Notes under the pieces: generated by a model
Seen by the model: the letters and a program-made list of their open reading frames with translations, nothing else
Told to the model about the DNA's origin: nothing
The model's database searches: none
Position numbers and translations under genes: made by a program
Part shown: positions 27,545-35,491 of the stretch, piece by piece
How the letters are laid out: each line of letters begins with the position of its first letter
How positions within the stretch are numbered: the first letter of the stretch is position 1
Source of the DNA: Deltaproteobacteria bacterium
GTDB taxonomy: Bacteria > Desulfobacterota > Binatia > UBA1149 > SPBQ01
Direction: 5' to 3'
NCBI GenBank assembly: GCA_029262375.1
Contig: JAJCZM010000051.1
Coordinates: forward strand, 62,001-126,000
DNA length: 64,000 nt

Positions 27545-29730
27545 TGGCCACCCAGTCTCGCCCCACGATCTGCCGATTCTGTTTCAATGCCTGCGGCGTA
27601 CTCGTCGACTTCGACGACGGCGAGCCGGTTCGTGTACGCGGCGACGAGAGCAACCCGGTGTATCAGGGCTTCATTTGCATCAAAGGGCAGCAGCTACTCG
27701 AGGCGCGCAATCATCCCGAGCGATTGTTGCGTTCGATGAAGCGCGGCGATGACGGCATGCATCGACCGATCGCGAGCGAGAAGGCATTCGCCGAGATCGC
27801 GGATCGGCTCGGCGAGATCCGCGACAAATACGGACCCCGTTCGATAGCGACCTACGCCGGCACGTACAGCGTCGCCAATCCGGCAACGGCGGCGATATCG
27901 ACCGCGTGGCTCAAAGCGCTGCGCTCGCGCATGGCCTTCAGTTCAAACACCATCGATCAGCCGGGCAAGGCGGTAGCGCAAGCGCTGCACGGCGCATGGA
28001 TGGCTCCGTGTCACGATTTCATGACGGCGAGAGTCGCCATGCTGTTCGGGGCGAATCCGCTCGTGGCGATGTCGGGCGGTTTGCCGCAAGGAAACCCGGG
28101 TCGATTCGTCACCGATGCACTCGCGCGCGGCATGGAACTGATCGTGGTGGACCCGCGACGCACCGAACTCGCACAACGCGCCACGCTGCACTTGCAACCG
28201 CGGCCCGGAGAAGACGCCGCACTGCTGGCCGGTATGCTGCACGTGATCTTTGCCGAGGGTCTCGAAGATGCTGAGTTCCTCCAGGAGAACGTCGCCGGTG
28301 TAGGGGAACTGCGAGCGGCCGTTGCCGCATTCACGCCGAAAGCGGTCGCCGAGCGCGCGGGCATTCCGGCCGACCAACTGGTAGACGCCGCACGTCGCTT
28401 TGCGGGCGCTGGGCGAGGAGTCGCGAGTGCCGGCACCGGACCGAACATGTCGGGCCATGGAACGCTGGTCGAGTACCTGCTGCTCGCCATCAACACCGTC
28501 TGTGGTCGGTGGATGCGCGCCGGCGAGCGTGTTGCCAATCCAGGGACGCTGGTCCCACAGTTCATGGCCAAGGCGCAAGCCTTTGGTCCTTATCGCGCCT
28601 ACGGCTTCGGTGAACCGATGCGCGTGCGCGGCTTGGCGAACACGGCCGCGGGCATGCCGACCGCCGCACTCGCCGACGAGATCCTGCTCGAAGGCGAGGG
28701 GCGTGTGCGCGCGTTGATCTCGATCGGCGGCAACCCGGTCGTTGCCTGGCCCGATCAACTCAAGACCATCGAAGCCATGAAGAAGCTCGACCTATTGGTC
28801 CAGCTCGACATCAAGATGTCGGCCACTGCGAAGATGGCCGACTACGTGGTCGCAACCAAGGTGCCGCTGGAAATGCCGGGCATGACGTTGCTTCAGGATT
28901 TCCTCACGATGTACAGCCAGGGATTCGGCTACCCACAGTCGTATGCGCAATACGCGCCGGCGTTACTCGATACGCCCGACGGCTCGGACCTGGTCGAGGA
29001 CTGGGAGCTGTTTTACGAGACGGCCAAACGACTGAAGGTGGAACTCGTACTCAAACCTGTATCGCTAACCGGGCCGGGGCAGGGCGAACCGACGACGCTG
29101 GACTTCGCACGCAAGCCTACGACCGCCGAGCTCTGTGACCTACTCACCAAGACCGCGCGCGTTCCGCTCGATGAAGTGAAAAAACACCCACACGGAGCCG
29201 TCTTCGACGACCACGACATCCGCGTCGAGGCCAAGGACGACGGCTGGGATGGGCGCCTCGACATCGGCAACGAAGTGCTGATGACGGAACTCGTGGACAT
29301 CACGGCCGAGCAAGTGGGCGGTCGCGCCGACGTCGAGACGTATCCGTTCAGACTGATCTCGCGGCGCATGATGACGGCATACAACTCGTCGGGCCGCGAC
29401 CTTCCGCGCCTGCGCACGAAGTGGAAACACAACCCCGCGTTCATGAACCCGGCCGACCTTGCACGCCTGCAGCTAGGCGCCGGCGACCTCGTGGAGATCC
29501 AGTCGGATCACTCTGCGATCTTCGGAATCGTCGAGCCGGATGACACCGTCAGAGAAGGCCTGGTCTCGATGAGTCATTCGTTCGGCGACGTGCCCGAACA
29601 CGATGGGGACTTGCGCGCGATCGGTTCGAACACCGGTCGATTGACGCCGGTCGATCGCGACTACGATCCGTACACCGGACTGCCGCGCATGAGCAATATC
29701 CCCGTTCGTATCACGCGATGCGAGGCCTAG
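27544..29730 (+). CDS. Molybdopterin-dependent oxidoreductase with [4Fe-4S] cluster (DMSO reductase superfamily)
   Basis: The product has 728 residues. The N-terminal cluster site is C10-x2-C13-x3-C17 and C45 ('CRFCFNACG', 'GFICIKG'). Molybdopterin-binding segments are 'MLFGANPLVAMSGG', 'ELIVVDPRRTELAQRA' and the C-terminal 'LRTKWKHNPAFMNPADLARL'. There is no Tat signal, so it works in the cytoplasm. At the position where formate dehydrogenases carry the metal-binding Cys or Sec (V-U-H-G-P), this protein reads 'ALHGAW' with Leu148, so the molybdenum probably lacks that protein ligand or uses another. It closes the plus-strand operon and its end overlaps the facing DUF1214 gene by 4 bp. Substrate unknown. 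Confidence 0.88.
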   Translation: MATQSRPTICRFCFNACGVLVDFDDGEPVRVRGDESNPVYQGFICIKGQQLLEARNHPERLLRSMKRGDDGMHRPIASEKAFAEIADRLGEIRDKYGPRSIATYAGTYSVANPATAAISTAWLKALRSRMAFSSNTIDQPGKAVAQALHGAWMAPCHDFMTARVAMLFGANPLVAMSGGLPQGNPGRFVTDALARGMELIVVDPRRTELAQRATLHLQPRPGEDAALLAGMLHVIFAEGLEDAEFLQENVAGVGELRAAVAAFTPKAVAERAGIPADQLVDAARRFAGAGRGVASAGTGPNMSGHGTLVEYLLLAINTVCGRWMRAGERVANPGTLVPQFMAKAQAFGPYRAYGFGEPMRVRGLANTAAGMPTAALADEILLEGEGRVRALISIGGNPVVAWPDQLKTIEAMKKLDLLVQLDIKMSATAKMADYVVATKVPLEMPGMTLLQDFLTMYSQGFGYPQSYAQYAPALLDTPDGSDLVEDWELFYETAKRLKVELVLKPVSLTGPGQGEPTTLDFARKPTTAELCDLLTKTARVPLDEVKKHPHGAVFDDHDIRVEAKDDGWDGRLDIGNEVLMTELVDITAEQVGGRADVETYPFRLISRRMMTAYNSSGRDLPRLRTKWKHNPAFMNPADLARLQLGAGDLVEIQSDHSAIFGIVEPDDTVREGLVSMSHSFGDVPEHDGDLRAIGSNTGRLTPVDRDYDPYTGLPRMSNIPVRITRCEA

Positions 29731-30857
29731 ACCGGCGCACCGTTGTTCAGATCCGACAGGGGTACGACCTCACAGATCGGCGTCTCGATCTCTCCCTCGG
29801 GCAACATGAAGCGACAGAAAATGAGGCCGACCTGCCGGCCTTCGGTGTCGATCCAGTTGGGCACGCCGGGGTCTTCGTGCGCCAGCACGATGCGAAAACT
29901 GCCGTCAGGTTCGAGCGTGGTTTGCTTGCGATTGAGCGAGACCTGCCGGTTCACGTAATCGTAGGTCTGCATGTAACGATTCCACAACATGATGTTGCCG
30001 CAGCGACACTCGGGCCAACGTCCGGTGATGACCATCGCTTGATCGGCACCGAGCATGTACAGCGTCATCGAATACGCGGCATCAGCAGCGGCGAGCGCGA
30101 AATCGCCCGGTTTGATCGGCGGCGGCAGTTCGTTGGGCACCTTCGACACGAATTCCGGCTGCGGCGTTTCACCGGGGCGGCCCATGCCCAGCGTGCGCGT
30201 CTGTAGAAAACTCGTCACGCGACGAATCCCCTCGGCTACGGACTCATCGCTCGCAGGAGCGGGCGCAGCCGTCGCCTCGAGCGCCTCGATGCTGAGATGG
30301 ATGGGCGGCGTGGTATCGGCCGCCCGCGACACGACGTCCTCATAGTAGTGGCGCGTCGTGATCCGCGCCGCCTCCGGCGGCAATGCAATCCAATTGCGAT
30401 CTCGCGGCGGGCCTCCGAAATAGATCTCGAACCGGCCGTCTCCGTCGACGTCGAACTGCGTATCGTTGATCACGCCGGCGGTACGGGTTCCGAAGCGTCC
30501 CTCCGTCGCCGCTTCTTCGATCGTGAGCGAGACGTAGACCGCGCCGGCGATACTGCCACTTACGACGTAACTGAGCGCCGGATCGATGGGCGCGTCGTAG
30601 TAGAGGGCGTCGGAATTGTCGCCGGTGAACTTGCGCGTCGGCGACACGATACGCCTGAACGACGGATGCCCGCCGTCTTCCTCGAAGTTCGACACCAGCG
30701 CGCCTTGCAGCATGTGCATGACGGCCCGTAGTCCTTCTCCGACCTCATCGGGCGAGCCGACGAGCCATTCTTCACCTAGATACCGCTCATCGATCTCGGC
30801 GAGCAGCGCCAAAAGTTCGTGAAACGCTTCGCGGCTCGCACTGGTAGCTTCGCTCAT
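29727..30857 (-). CDS. DUF1214 domain protein (second of two)
   Basis: The product has 376 residues; ATG 30857 has GAGGA 7 nt upstream. The N-terminal half resembles the paralogue at 23844 in layout ('HPSFRRIVSPTRKFTGDNSD', 'DPALSYVVSGSIAGAVYVSL'), and the C-terminal half has the DUF1214 pattern: 'CRCGNIMLWNRYMQTYDYVN', 'LEPDGSFRIVLAHEDPGVPN', 'LIFCRFMLPEGE'. It is the last gene of a minus-strand operon with an SDR, sulfotransferase, alcohol dehydrogenase and CMD-like protein, and runs into the end of the molybdopterin oxidoreductase gene (4-bp overlap). The function is unknown. The pairing of DUF1214 with a sulfotransferase in both operons suggests a linked role. Confidence 0.82.
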   Translation of the reverse strand: MSEATSASREAFHELLALLAEIDERYLGEEWLVGSPDEVGEGLRAVMHMLQGALVSNFEEDGGHPSFRRIVSPTRKFTGDNSDALYYDAPIDPALSYVVSGSIAGAVYVSLTIEEAATEGRFGTRTAGVINDTQFDVDGDGRFEIYFGGPPRDRNWIALPPEAARITTRHYYEDVVSRAADTTPPIHLSIEALEATAAPAPASDESVAEGIRRVTSFLQTRTLGMGRPGETPQPEFVSKVPNELPPPIKPGDFALAAADAAYSMTLYMLGADQAMVITGRWPECRCGNIMLWNRYMQTYDYVNRQVSLNRKQTTLEPDGSFRIVLAHEDPGVPNWIDTEGRQVGLIFCRFMLPEGEIETPICEVVPLSDLNNGAPV

Positions 30858-30859
30858 CG

Positions 30860-31270
30860 CTAGTCCTCTTTCTTCGACTGCTTCTCGAGGTCATTTGCTG
30901 CCTGCGCTGCCTTTGCTGCCTGCGCTGCTTGCGTCGCGCGCGATGCCGCGCCCAGCGCGACGGTACCGCGCGGCCAGCCGGCGTAGTGCGTGATCTGAAT
31001 CACGACCTCGTCGAGCTCTTCGGCGGTAAGGTCGCCGCGGCTGAGCGCCTGGCTCATGTGAATATTGAGATTGTCGCCGTCGCCCATTGCACCGAGCATT
31101 CCCAACACCACGAGACGGCGGTCACGGATCGACAGCGTCTCGTTCGACCACACTTCGCCGAACAGGTGATCGACCGTCAGGTCGGCGAAGCGGCTCATGC
31201 CCGGCGGGATCTCAAACCCGCACACGTCCTTGATCAGGCGCTGGCCTTTCTCTCTAGCTGATTCCGCCAT
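30860..31270 (-). CDS. Carboxymuconolactone decarboxylase family protein
   Basis: I chose ATG 31270 because AGGAG is then 8 nt upstream; ATG 31276 would be only 2 nt from it. The 136-residue product has the all-helical CMD/AhpD pattern: 'SIRDRRLVVLGMLGAMGDG', 'ALSRGDLTAEELDEVVIQIT', 'HYAGWPRGTVAL'. The AhpD CxxC pair is absent, so it is the decarboxylase-like, not the peroxidase-like, branch. The C-terminus is a repetitive Ala/Gln run ('ATQAAQAAKAAQAAND') encoded by an imperfect DNA repeat, followed by a charged tail. Family enzymes act on lactone or keto-acid ring-cleavage products. It lies between the alcohol dehydrogenase and the DUF1214 gene with gaps of 12 and 2 bp. Confidence 0.85.
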   Translation of the reverse strand: MAESAREKGQRLIKDVCGFEIPPGMSRFADLTVDHLFGEVWSNETLSIRDRRLVVLGMLGAMGDGDNLNIHMSQALSRGDLTAEELDEVVIQITHYAGWPRGTVALGAASRATQAAQAAKAAQAANDLEKQSKKED

Positions 31271-31282
31271 CGTCATGTCTCC

Positions 31283-32287
31283 TTAGTTGATATCGATGAT
31301 GACCTTGCCACCGGCCTGCGGATCGCGAGCAACGTCGAACGCATCGGCGAAGTCGTCCAGCGCAAAGCGGTGGGAAATCATCGGCGAGAGATCGCGCCTT
31401 TTAAGCAGTTCGATCATCTCTCGGTAGTCGGCCGGGTACTCCATCGCACCCTGGATCGTCAATTGTTTCATCATCACGACCAGAAAATTCACGGGAATGT
31501 CGTCGGTATGCAGCGCTACCACTGCCAAGCGCGCTCCGCCTTTCGCCTGGCCGATGATCTTCGGAATCATCGCACTCGCGCCGGAGGCCTCGATGTAGAC
31601 GTCGCTGCCTACCATCGGACTACCGAGCACGGGCTCTTCGCCATGCAAGCTACGTAGTCGTCGAAAGGTCTTCTCTTGCGCGGCATTGATGGTTTCGCGT
31701 GCGCCGAGCTTTCGCGCGATCTCGAGCCGGCTCGGCGAAAGATCGACGGCCACGACATCTTCCACTCCACGATCCGCCAGCGTGGCGATGGCGGCCAATC
31801 CGATCGGTCCTGCGCCCACGACCACGACCTTCTCGCCGGGCTGCGCGCCGCTTCGGTCTACGGCGTTCATCCCAACCCCCAAGGGCTCGGCCAAGGCCGC
31901 GAGATGGTCCGGGATTGAATCCGGAATCGTGAAAAGGCTCTCGCCTGCGTCAACGTTGCGAACGAGAAGGCGAGGGGCGAACCCGCCTTCCGCACCACCG
32001 TTACCGATCATGTTGCCCGCACCGGTCGGGTTGAGCACCACGCGCGCGCCGACCGCAAGACCGCCGACTTCGGTCCCCACGCTCTCGACGACGCCCGATA
32101 GCTCGTGCCCGATCGGCATCGGGACATCCGACGGACCGATGAGACCGCCCTGGCGCACATAGCGCAGATCGGTACCGCAGATACCGCAAGCCGACACGCG
32201 CACAACGGCGTCACGCGGCCCTGCGACCGGCTCGTCGACGTCGTCGATGCGAAAGTCGTCCGGCCCATGCACACGAACGAGCTTCAC
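31283..32287 (-). CDS. Zinc-dependent alcohol dehydrogenase (MDR family)
   Basis: The product has 334 residues from GTG 32287. The catalytic zinc site is visible: C37 in 'CGICGTDLRY' and H61-E62 in 'PMPIGHELSGVV'. The coenzyme site is 'KVVVVGAGPIGLAAIATLA'. The four-cysteine structural zinc lobe of classical ADHs is missing, as in several threonine/sorbitol dehydrogenase-like members. It oxidises an alcohol to aldehyde or ketone with NAD(P). Its start overlaps the sulfotransferase stop (GTGA), and the CMD-like gene follows 12 bp later, so it is part of the five-gene minus-strand operon. Substrate unknown. Confidence 0.9.
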   Translation of the reverse strand: MKLVRVHGPDDFRIDDVDEPVAGPRDAVVRVSACGICGTDLRYVRQGGLIGPSDVPMPIGHELSGVVESVGTEVGGLAVGARVVLNPTGAGNMIGNGGAEGGFAPRLLVRNVDAGESLFTIPDSIPDHLAALAEPLGVGMNAVDRSGAQPGEKVVVVGAGPIGLAAIATLADRGVEDVVAVDLSPSRLEIARKLGARETINAAQEKTFRRLRSLHGEEPVLGSPMVGSDVYIEASGASAMIPKIIGQAKGGARLAVVALHTDDIPVNFLVVMMKQLTIQGAMEYPADYREMIELLKRRDLSPMISHRFALDDFADAFDVARDPQAGGKVIIDIN

Positions 32288-33549
32288 GCGTCGCCCTCCT
32301 TGCGCACCGGGAATCGATCGAAATAGAACTGGAAGCGTTCGCGCACTTCTCCGGGCGAGACACCGAAATCCCCTTCGAGATCATAGACTATGCGGCCATG
32401 TTTGCCGCGCCGATTCGCTTGCATGTACGCGGCCAGTTGCGCACGCGCGTCGTCGCTCATCTCCAGCTCAGCAAGACCGTAGATACGCTCGACCATCGCG
32501 ATGTCGTCGGCCATGAACTCGTGGAACGCGACATCAATGCTTTGGTGCCGAGGAATGAGCTCCCGGTCGCGCACGCAGGCGCGCAGCAGGTGCTCGACGC
32601 GATCGATCCAATATTCGGCGAGCGCCGGCGCGTCGATGGCGTAGCGTCGGCACCGGTCGCCATAGGCCAGCATCGTGATCGCCGACTGAATGACCGAGAC
32701 GGGATCTCTATGCGTAATCGCAATCGTCGCGTCGGGAAACGCCTGCATCAACGGACCGATCTGTTCCAGATGCTGCGGCGATTTGAGAATCCAACGCTCC
32801 GGTCCGCGCAACCACTGCAGCGCCTTGAGCACGTTCTTCATGTACGCGTACGTCGACGTTTGATCCTGCGAATAGTAGTAGTCGCGCCACGACGGCACGC
32901 GCGCGTTCCATTCGAGCCCGTAGGAACCGAAGTCGAGATCCTGCAGTTCGATTTCTTCGTGCACATGCTCGGGCGTCATGTGATGCATGGCGCGCAGCAA
33001 GGGCATGACCTGATCCGATTGCTGCGAACTCTTGCGACAGCGCAGGTAACGCGGGTCCAGTCCATCGGCGCCGGGTCCTTCACCGCGCCGAGGAATAGGC
33101 TCGCAACTCTCCCAGTACGGAAGCGAACGCAGTCGACGATCAGCCGCAATCAGATTGACGAGATGGGTCGTGCCCGAGCGCGGTAGGCCGATCACGATGA
33201 TCGGTCGGCGAATCTCGATGTCCGCGATCTCCGGATTTCGCTTGAGCAAGTCCTCGAAGAGCAGCCGGTTCGAAAGGTAGCGAACGGCATTGCCGAACAC
33301 GACGCGGCGGCCGAAGCCATTCAGACCGGAATCCTCGCGCACCGCTTCGAGCCATGCGGTCAAGCGTGGCCGAAAATCGTCGCTACCGTAGTCGGTAAGT
33401 CCGGTCGCTTCGCAGGCCGCGTCGAGCACGGCGCTTTCCTCGAGCAAGACCGACTGGCCCTCCATGTAGTCGACGGCAAGCTTTTGGGTATCGCTCAGGA
33501 CGGGCGCGCTAAGATCGTCGATGCGAATGTCGGAGGACGAGTCGGACAC
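32284..33549 (-). CDS. Sulfotransferase family protein (second of two)
   Basis: The product has 421 residues from GTG 33549. The PAPS loop is 'IVIGLPRSGTTHLVNLI'; the 3'-phosphate segment is 'ATIAITHRDPVSVIQSAI'; and 'WILKSPQHLEQIGPL' between them is the family's conserved Lys-Ser-Pro region. It is longer at the N-terminus than the paralogue at 22693 but has the same arrangement ('LTDYGSDDFRPRLTAWLEA' matches 'LSDFGNDDFRDGLAALCA' there). It lies in an operon SDR - sulfotransferase - ADH - CMD - DUF1214 with gaps of 6 bp or overlaps of 4 bp. It likely adds sulfate to a hydroxylated intermediate handled by the flanking dehydrogenases. Confidence 0.88.
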   Translation of the reverse strand: MSDSSSDIRIDDLSAPVLSDTQKLAVDYMEGQSVLLEESAVLDAACEATGLTDYGSDDFRPRLTAWLEAVREDSGLNGFGRRVVFGNAVRYLSNRLLFEDLLKRNPEIADIEIRRPIIVIGLPRSGTTHLVNLIAADRRLRSLPYWESCEPIPRRGEGPGADGLDPRYLRCRKSSQQSDQVMPLLRAMHHMTPEHVHEEIELQDLDFGSYGLEWNARVPSWRDYYYSQDQTSTYAYMKNVLKALQWLRGPERWILKSPQHLEQIGPLMQAFPDATIAITHRDPVSVIQSAITMLAYGDRCRRYAIDAPALAEYWIDRVEHLLRACVRDRELIPRHQSIDVAFHEFMADDIAMVERIYGLAELEMSDDARAQLAAYMQANRRGKHGRIVYDLEGDFGVSPGEVRERFQFYFDRFPVRKEGDA

Positions 33550-33555
33550 TTGGCC

Positions 33556-34329
33556 CTACCAACCCTCGGTCTTGTGCACATACTTCCAAATCATGTTGGG
33601 GAACCAGCGTCGCATGCGCCAGCCGGTGCGGGCGTCTCTGGTCGGGAACACCCAAAACTTTCCGGCGTGGAGACAATCCTCGATCGCATCGAGTACGGCG
33701 GCAGGTTCGATCGCGGCGGGGCCGGCATCGAGCATCTTCGGCCATGCCGTTTCCCGCCCCTGATCGAGCAGCGGGGTGGCGACGACGGGCGGACAGACAC
33801 AGGCGAAACGAATGCCGCTGTCGCGATTTTCGTGGTAGAGCACTTCGCTGAACGCGACGACCGCGAACTTCGAGGCGTTGTAGGCGCCACTGAGCAGGAT
33901 CGGCATCCAGCCCGCCATCGATGCGAAGTTCACGAAGCATCCGCTTCTGCGCTCGAGCATTCCCGGCAAGACGGCCTTGGCAACGTTCACGGTGCCGCCA
34001 TAGTTGATGTCCATGATGCGCGTGATCGTTGCGGTGTCTTGCTCGGCCAGTTTGCCCAAAGGCATGATCGCGGCGGCGTTATAGAGCGTCCCGATGGGAC
34101 CCAGCTGCGCCTCGACCTCGGCAACGGTCCGATTGACGGCTTCGCGATCGGTGACGTCACAGACCCAGGTGCTGATCGTTTCGCCTGCCTTTGCGGTCTC
34201 GGCGAGCCCCTCAGCGTTGACATCGAGCGCCGCGACCTTCAGCCCGCGCGCGGCGAATCGGCGTGCGGCCAACTGGCCCATGCCGCTGCCCGCACCTGAT
34301 ATAAGAACGGTCCCTTGAATCGGATCCAT
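33556..34329 (-). CDS. Short-chain dehydrogenase/reductase (SDR)
   Basis: The product has 257 residues from ATG 34329. The coenzyme site is 'VLISGAGSGMGQLAARRF' (Gly-rich motif, with Ser where most have Thr), the 'LYNAAAIMP' strand stands for NNAG, and the active site is Y150-x3-K154 ('AYNASKF'). After the first strand there is 'ALDVNAEGL', the acidic residue favouring NAD(H). The C-terminal extension with a Trp-rich patch ('TGWRMRRWFPNMIWK') is typical of SDRs acting on hydrophobic alcohols. It is the first gene of the minus-strand operon and is divergent from the crotonase at 34385 across a 55-bp gap that must hold both promoters. Confidence 0.92.
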   Translation of the reverse strand: MDPIQGTVLISGAGSGMGQLAARRFAARGLKVAALDVNAEGLAETAKAGETISTWVCDVTDREAVNRTVAEVEAQLGPIGTLYNAAAIMPLGKLAEQDTATITRIMDINYGGTVNVAKAVLPGMLERRSGCFVNFASMAGWMPILLSGAYNASKFAVVAFSEVLYHENRDSGIRFACVCPPVVATPLLDQGRETAWPKMLDAGPAAIEPAAVLDAIEDCLHAGKFWVFPTRDARTGWRMRRWFPNMIWKYVHKTEGW

Positions 34330-34384
34330 GTACTCCCTCCGCTCGCATCTTTTCTGAGCGCCGCGTTTTTGTAAAAGTCATCCG

Positions 34385-35203
34385 ATGATCGATTCCCAAC
34401 CGCACCTTCTGGTAGATCGAGCCGACGGCGTCATGACGTTGACCATGAACCGGCCGGATGCACGCAACTCGCTGAGCCCTCAGATGCTCGTACTACTGAG
34501 CGAGGCGTGGCACGAATACCGCGACAGCGACGACCTACGCGTCGCGATCCTTACGGGGGCGGGGGACCTCGACTTCTGCGCAGGCGGCGATCTCAAGCTG
34601 ACGATGCCGCTCATTACGGGAGCGCGGCAGCCCGAAGATGAGTGGGACGAGCGTCTGATGGGAAACCTCCAGCAGTTCCTCGACGCCATCTTGCGCGGCT
34701 TCGAACTGTACAAGCCGGTGATTGCAGCCGTGAACGGCTACGCGCTCGGCGGCGGCACGGAGATCACGAACGCCTGCGACCTGCGCGTCGCGGCCGATCA
34801 CGCGACCTTCGGCACGCCCGAAGCTAAGGTCGGACTGTTGCCCGGCGGGGGATCACTCACGCGACTTCCTCGGCAGGTTCCGTACGCGAAGGCACTCGAA
34901 ATCCTACTCATCGGCGATCCGTTCAGCGCAGCCGAGGCGTTGGAGATGGGCCTACTCAACTACGTAGTCCCGCGCGAGCAGCTCATGCCCAAGGCACTCG
35001 AACTCGCCGGCAAGCTGGCCGCCAACGGACCACTTGCCGTGCGCAAAGCGAAGGAAGGCATCGTCAGGTCGAGCGGGCTTCCCATCGCCGAGGCGCTCAA
35101 GATAGAAGACGAAGTCTCGGCCGTCGTCATGACGTCGAAGGACGCACGAGAAGGTCCTCGTGCCTTCAAAGAAAAGCGGAAACCGAATTTCACGGGCGAA
35201 TAG
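34385..35203 (+). CDS. Enoyl-CoA hydratase/isomerase family protein (crotonase)
   Basis: The product has 272 residues from ATG 34385. Oxyanion-hole segments are 'FCAGGDLKL' and 'NGYALGGGTEI'. The catalytic region reads 'KVGLLPGGGSLTRLPRQV', where the glutamate pair of true enoyl-CoA hydratase (GxxP-E) is partly replaced (Gly at the first position), so it may be an isomerase, dehalogenase-like or other crotonase activity. The C-terminus 'KEKRKPNFTGE' is the usual trimer-core tail and closely resembles that of the crotonase at 6288. It is divergent from the SDR operon and followed 25 bp later by a small membrane protein gene. Confidence 0.9.
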   Translation: MIDSQPHLLVDRADGVMTLTMNRPDARNSLSPQMLVLLSEAWHEYRDSDDLRVAILTGAGDLDFCAGGDLKLTMPLITGARQPEDEWDERLMGNLQQFLDAILRGFELYKPVIAAVNGYALGGGTEITNACDLRVAADHATFGTPEAKVGLLPGGGSLTRLPRQVPYAKALEILLIGDPFSAAEALEMGLLNYVVPREQLMPKALELAGKLAANGPLAVRKAKEGIVRSSGLPIAEALKIEDEVSAVVMTSKDAREGPRAFKEKRKPNFTGE

Positions 35204-35228
35204 ACGCGACAGGGGAGAAATCAAAGTA

Positions 35229-35471
35229 ATGACAGCGATCAAAGCAGGCCTTCTCGTAGTATGGGCAGGGAGCATTGCCTCGTTCTTCATCGGGACCGAC
35301 ACGGCGATGGCTGCGTCGGGTAGAATGGTATTCTGGTTTCTGGTCGTCGCCCACTTGGTCGAGATCGCCGTGTTCTCGGGCAAGCTCAAAGCCGCTCCGG
35401 GCGGAATGGCCGCGCACGCGCTGCCGACCTTTCTCTTTGGCATGTTTCACATCCGCACGCTGGGCGAGTAG
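35229..35471 (+). CDS. Small membrane protein, DUF1145-like
   Basis: The gene begins at ATG 35229 with a purine-rich GGGGAGA stretch about 12 nt upstream and encodes 80 residues. Three hydrophobic segments are seen: 'GLLVVWAGSIASFFIG', 'MVFWFLVVAHLVEIAVF' and 'ALPTFLFGMFHI'. The pattern, with a His-x2-Glu in the second helix and 'HALPTFLFG' near the end, resembles DUF1145 (YhhL-like) inner-membrane proteins, whose function is unknown. It lies between a crotonase gene and an aminotransferase gene on the same strand. Confidence 0.65.
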   Translation: MTAIKAGLLVVWAGSIASFFIGTDTAMAASGRMVFWFLVVAHLVEIAVFSGKLKAAPGGMAAHALPTFLFGMFHIRTLGE

Positions 35472-35491
35472 CGCGCGCCACGCAGAGCACT

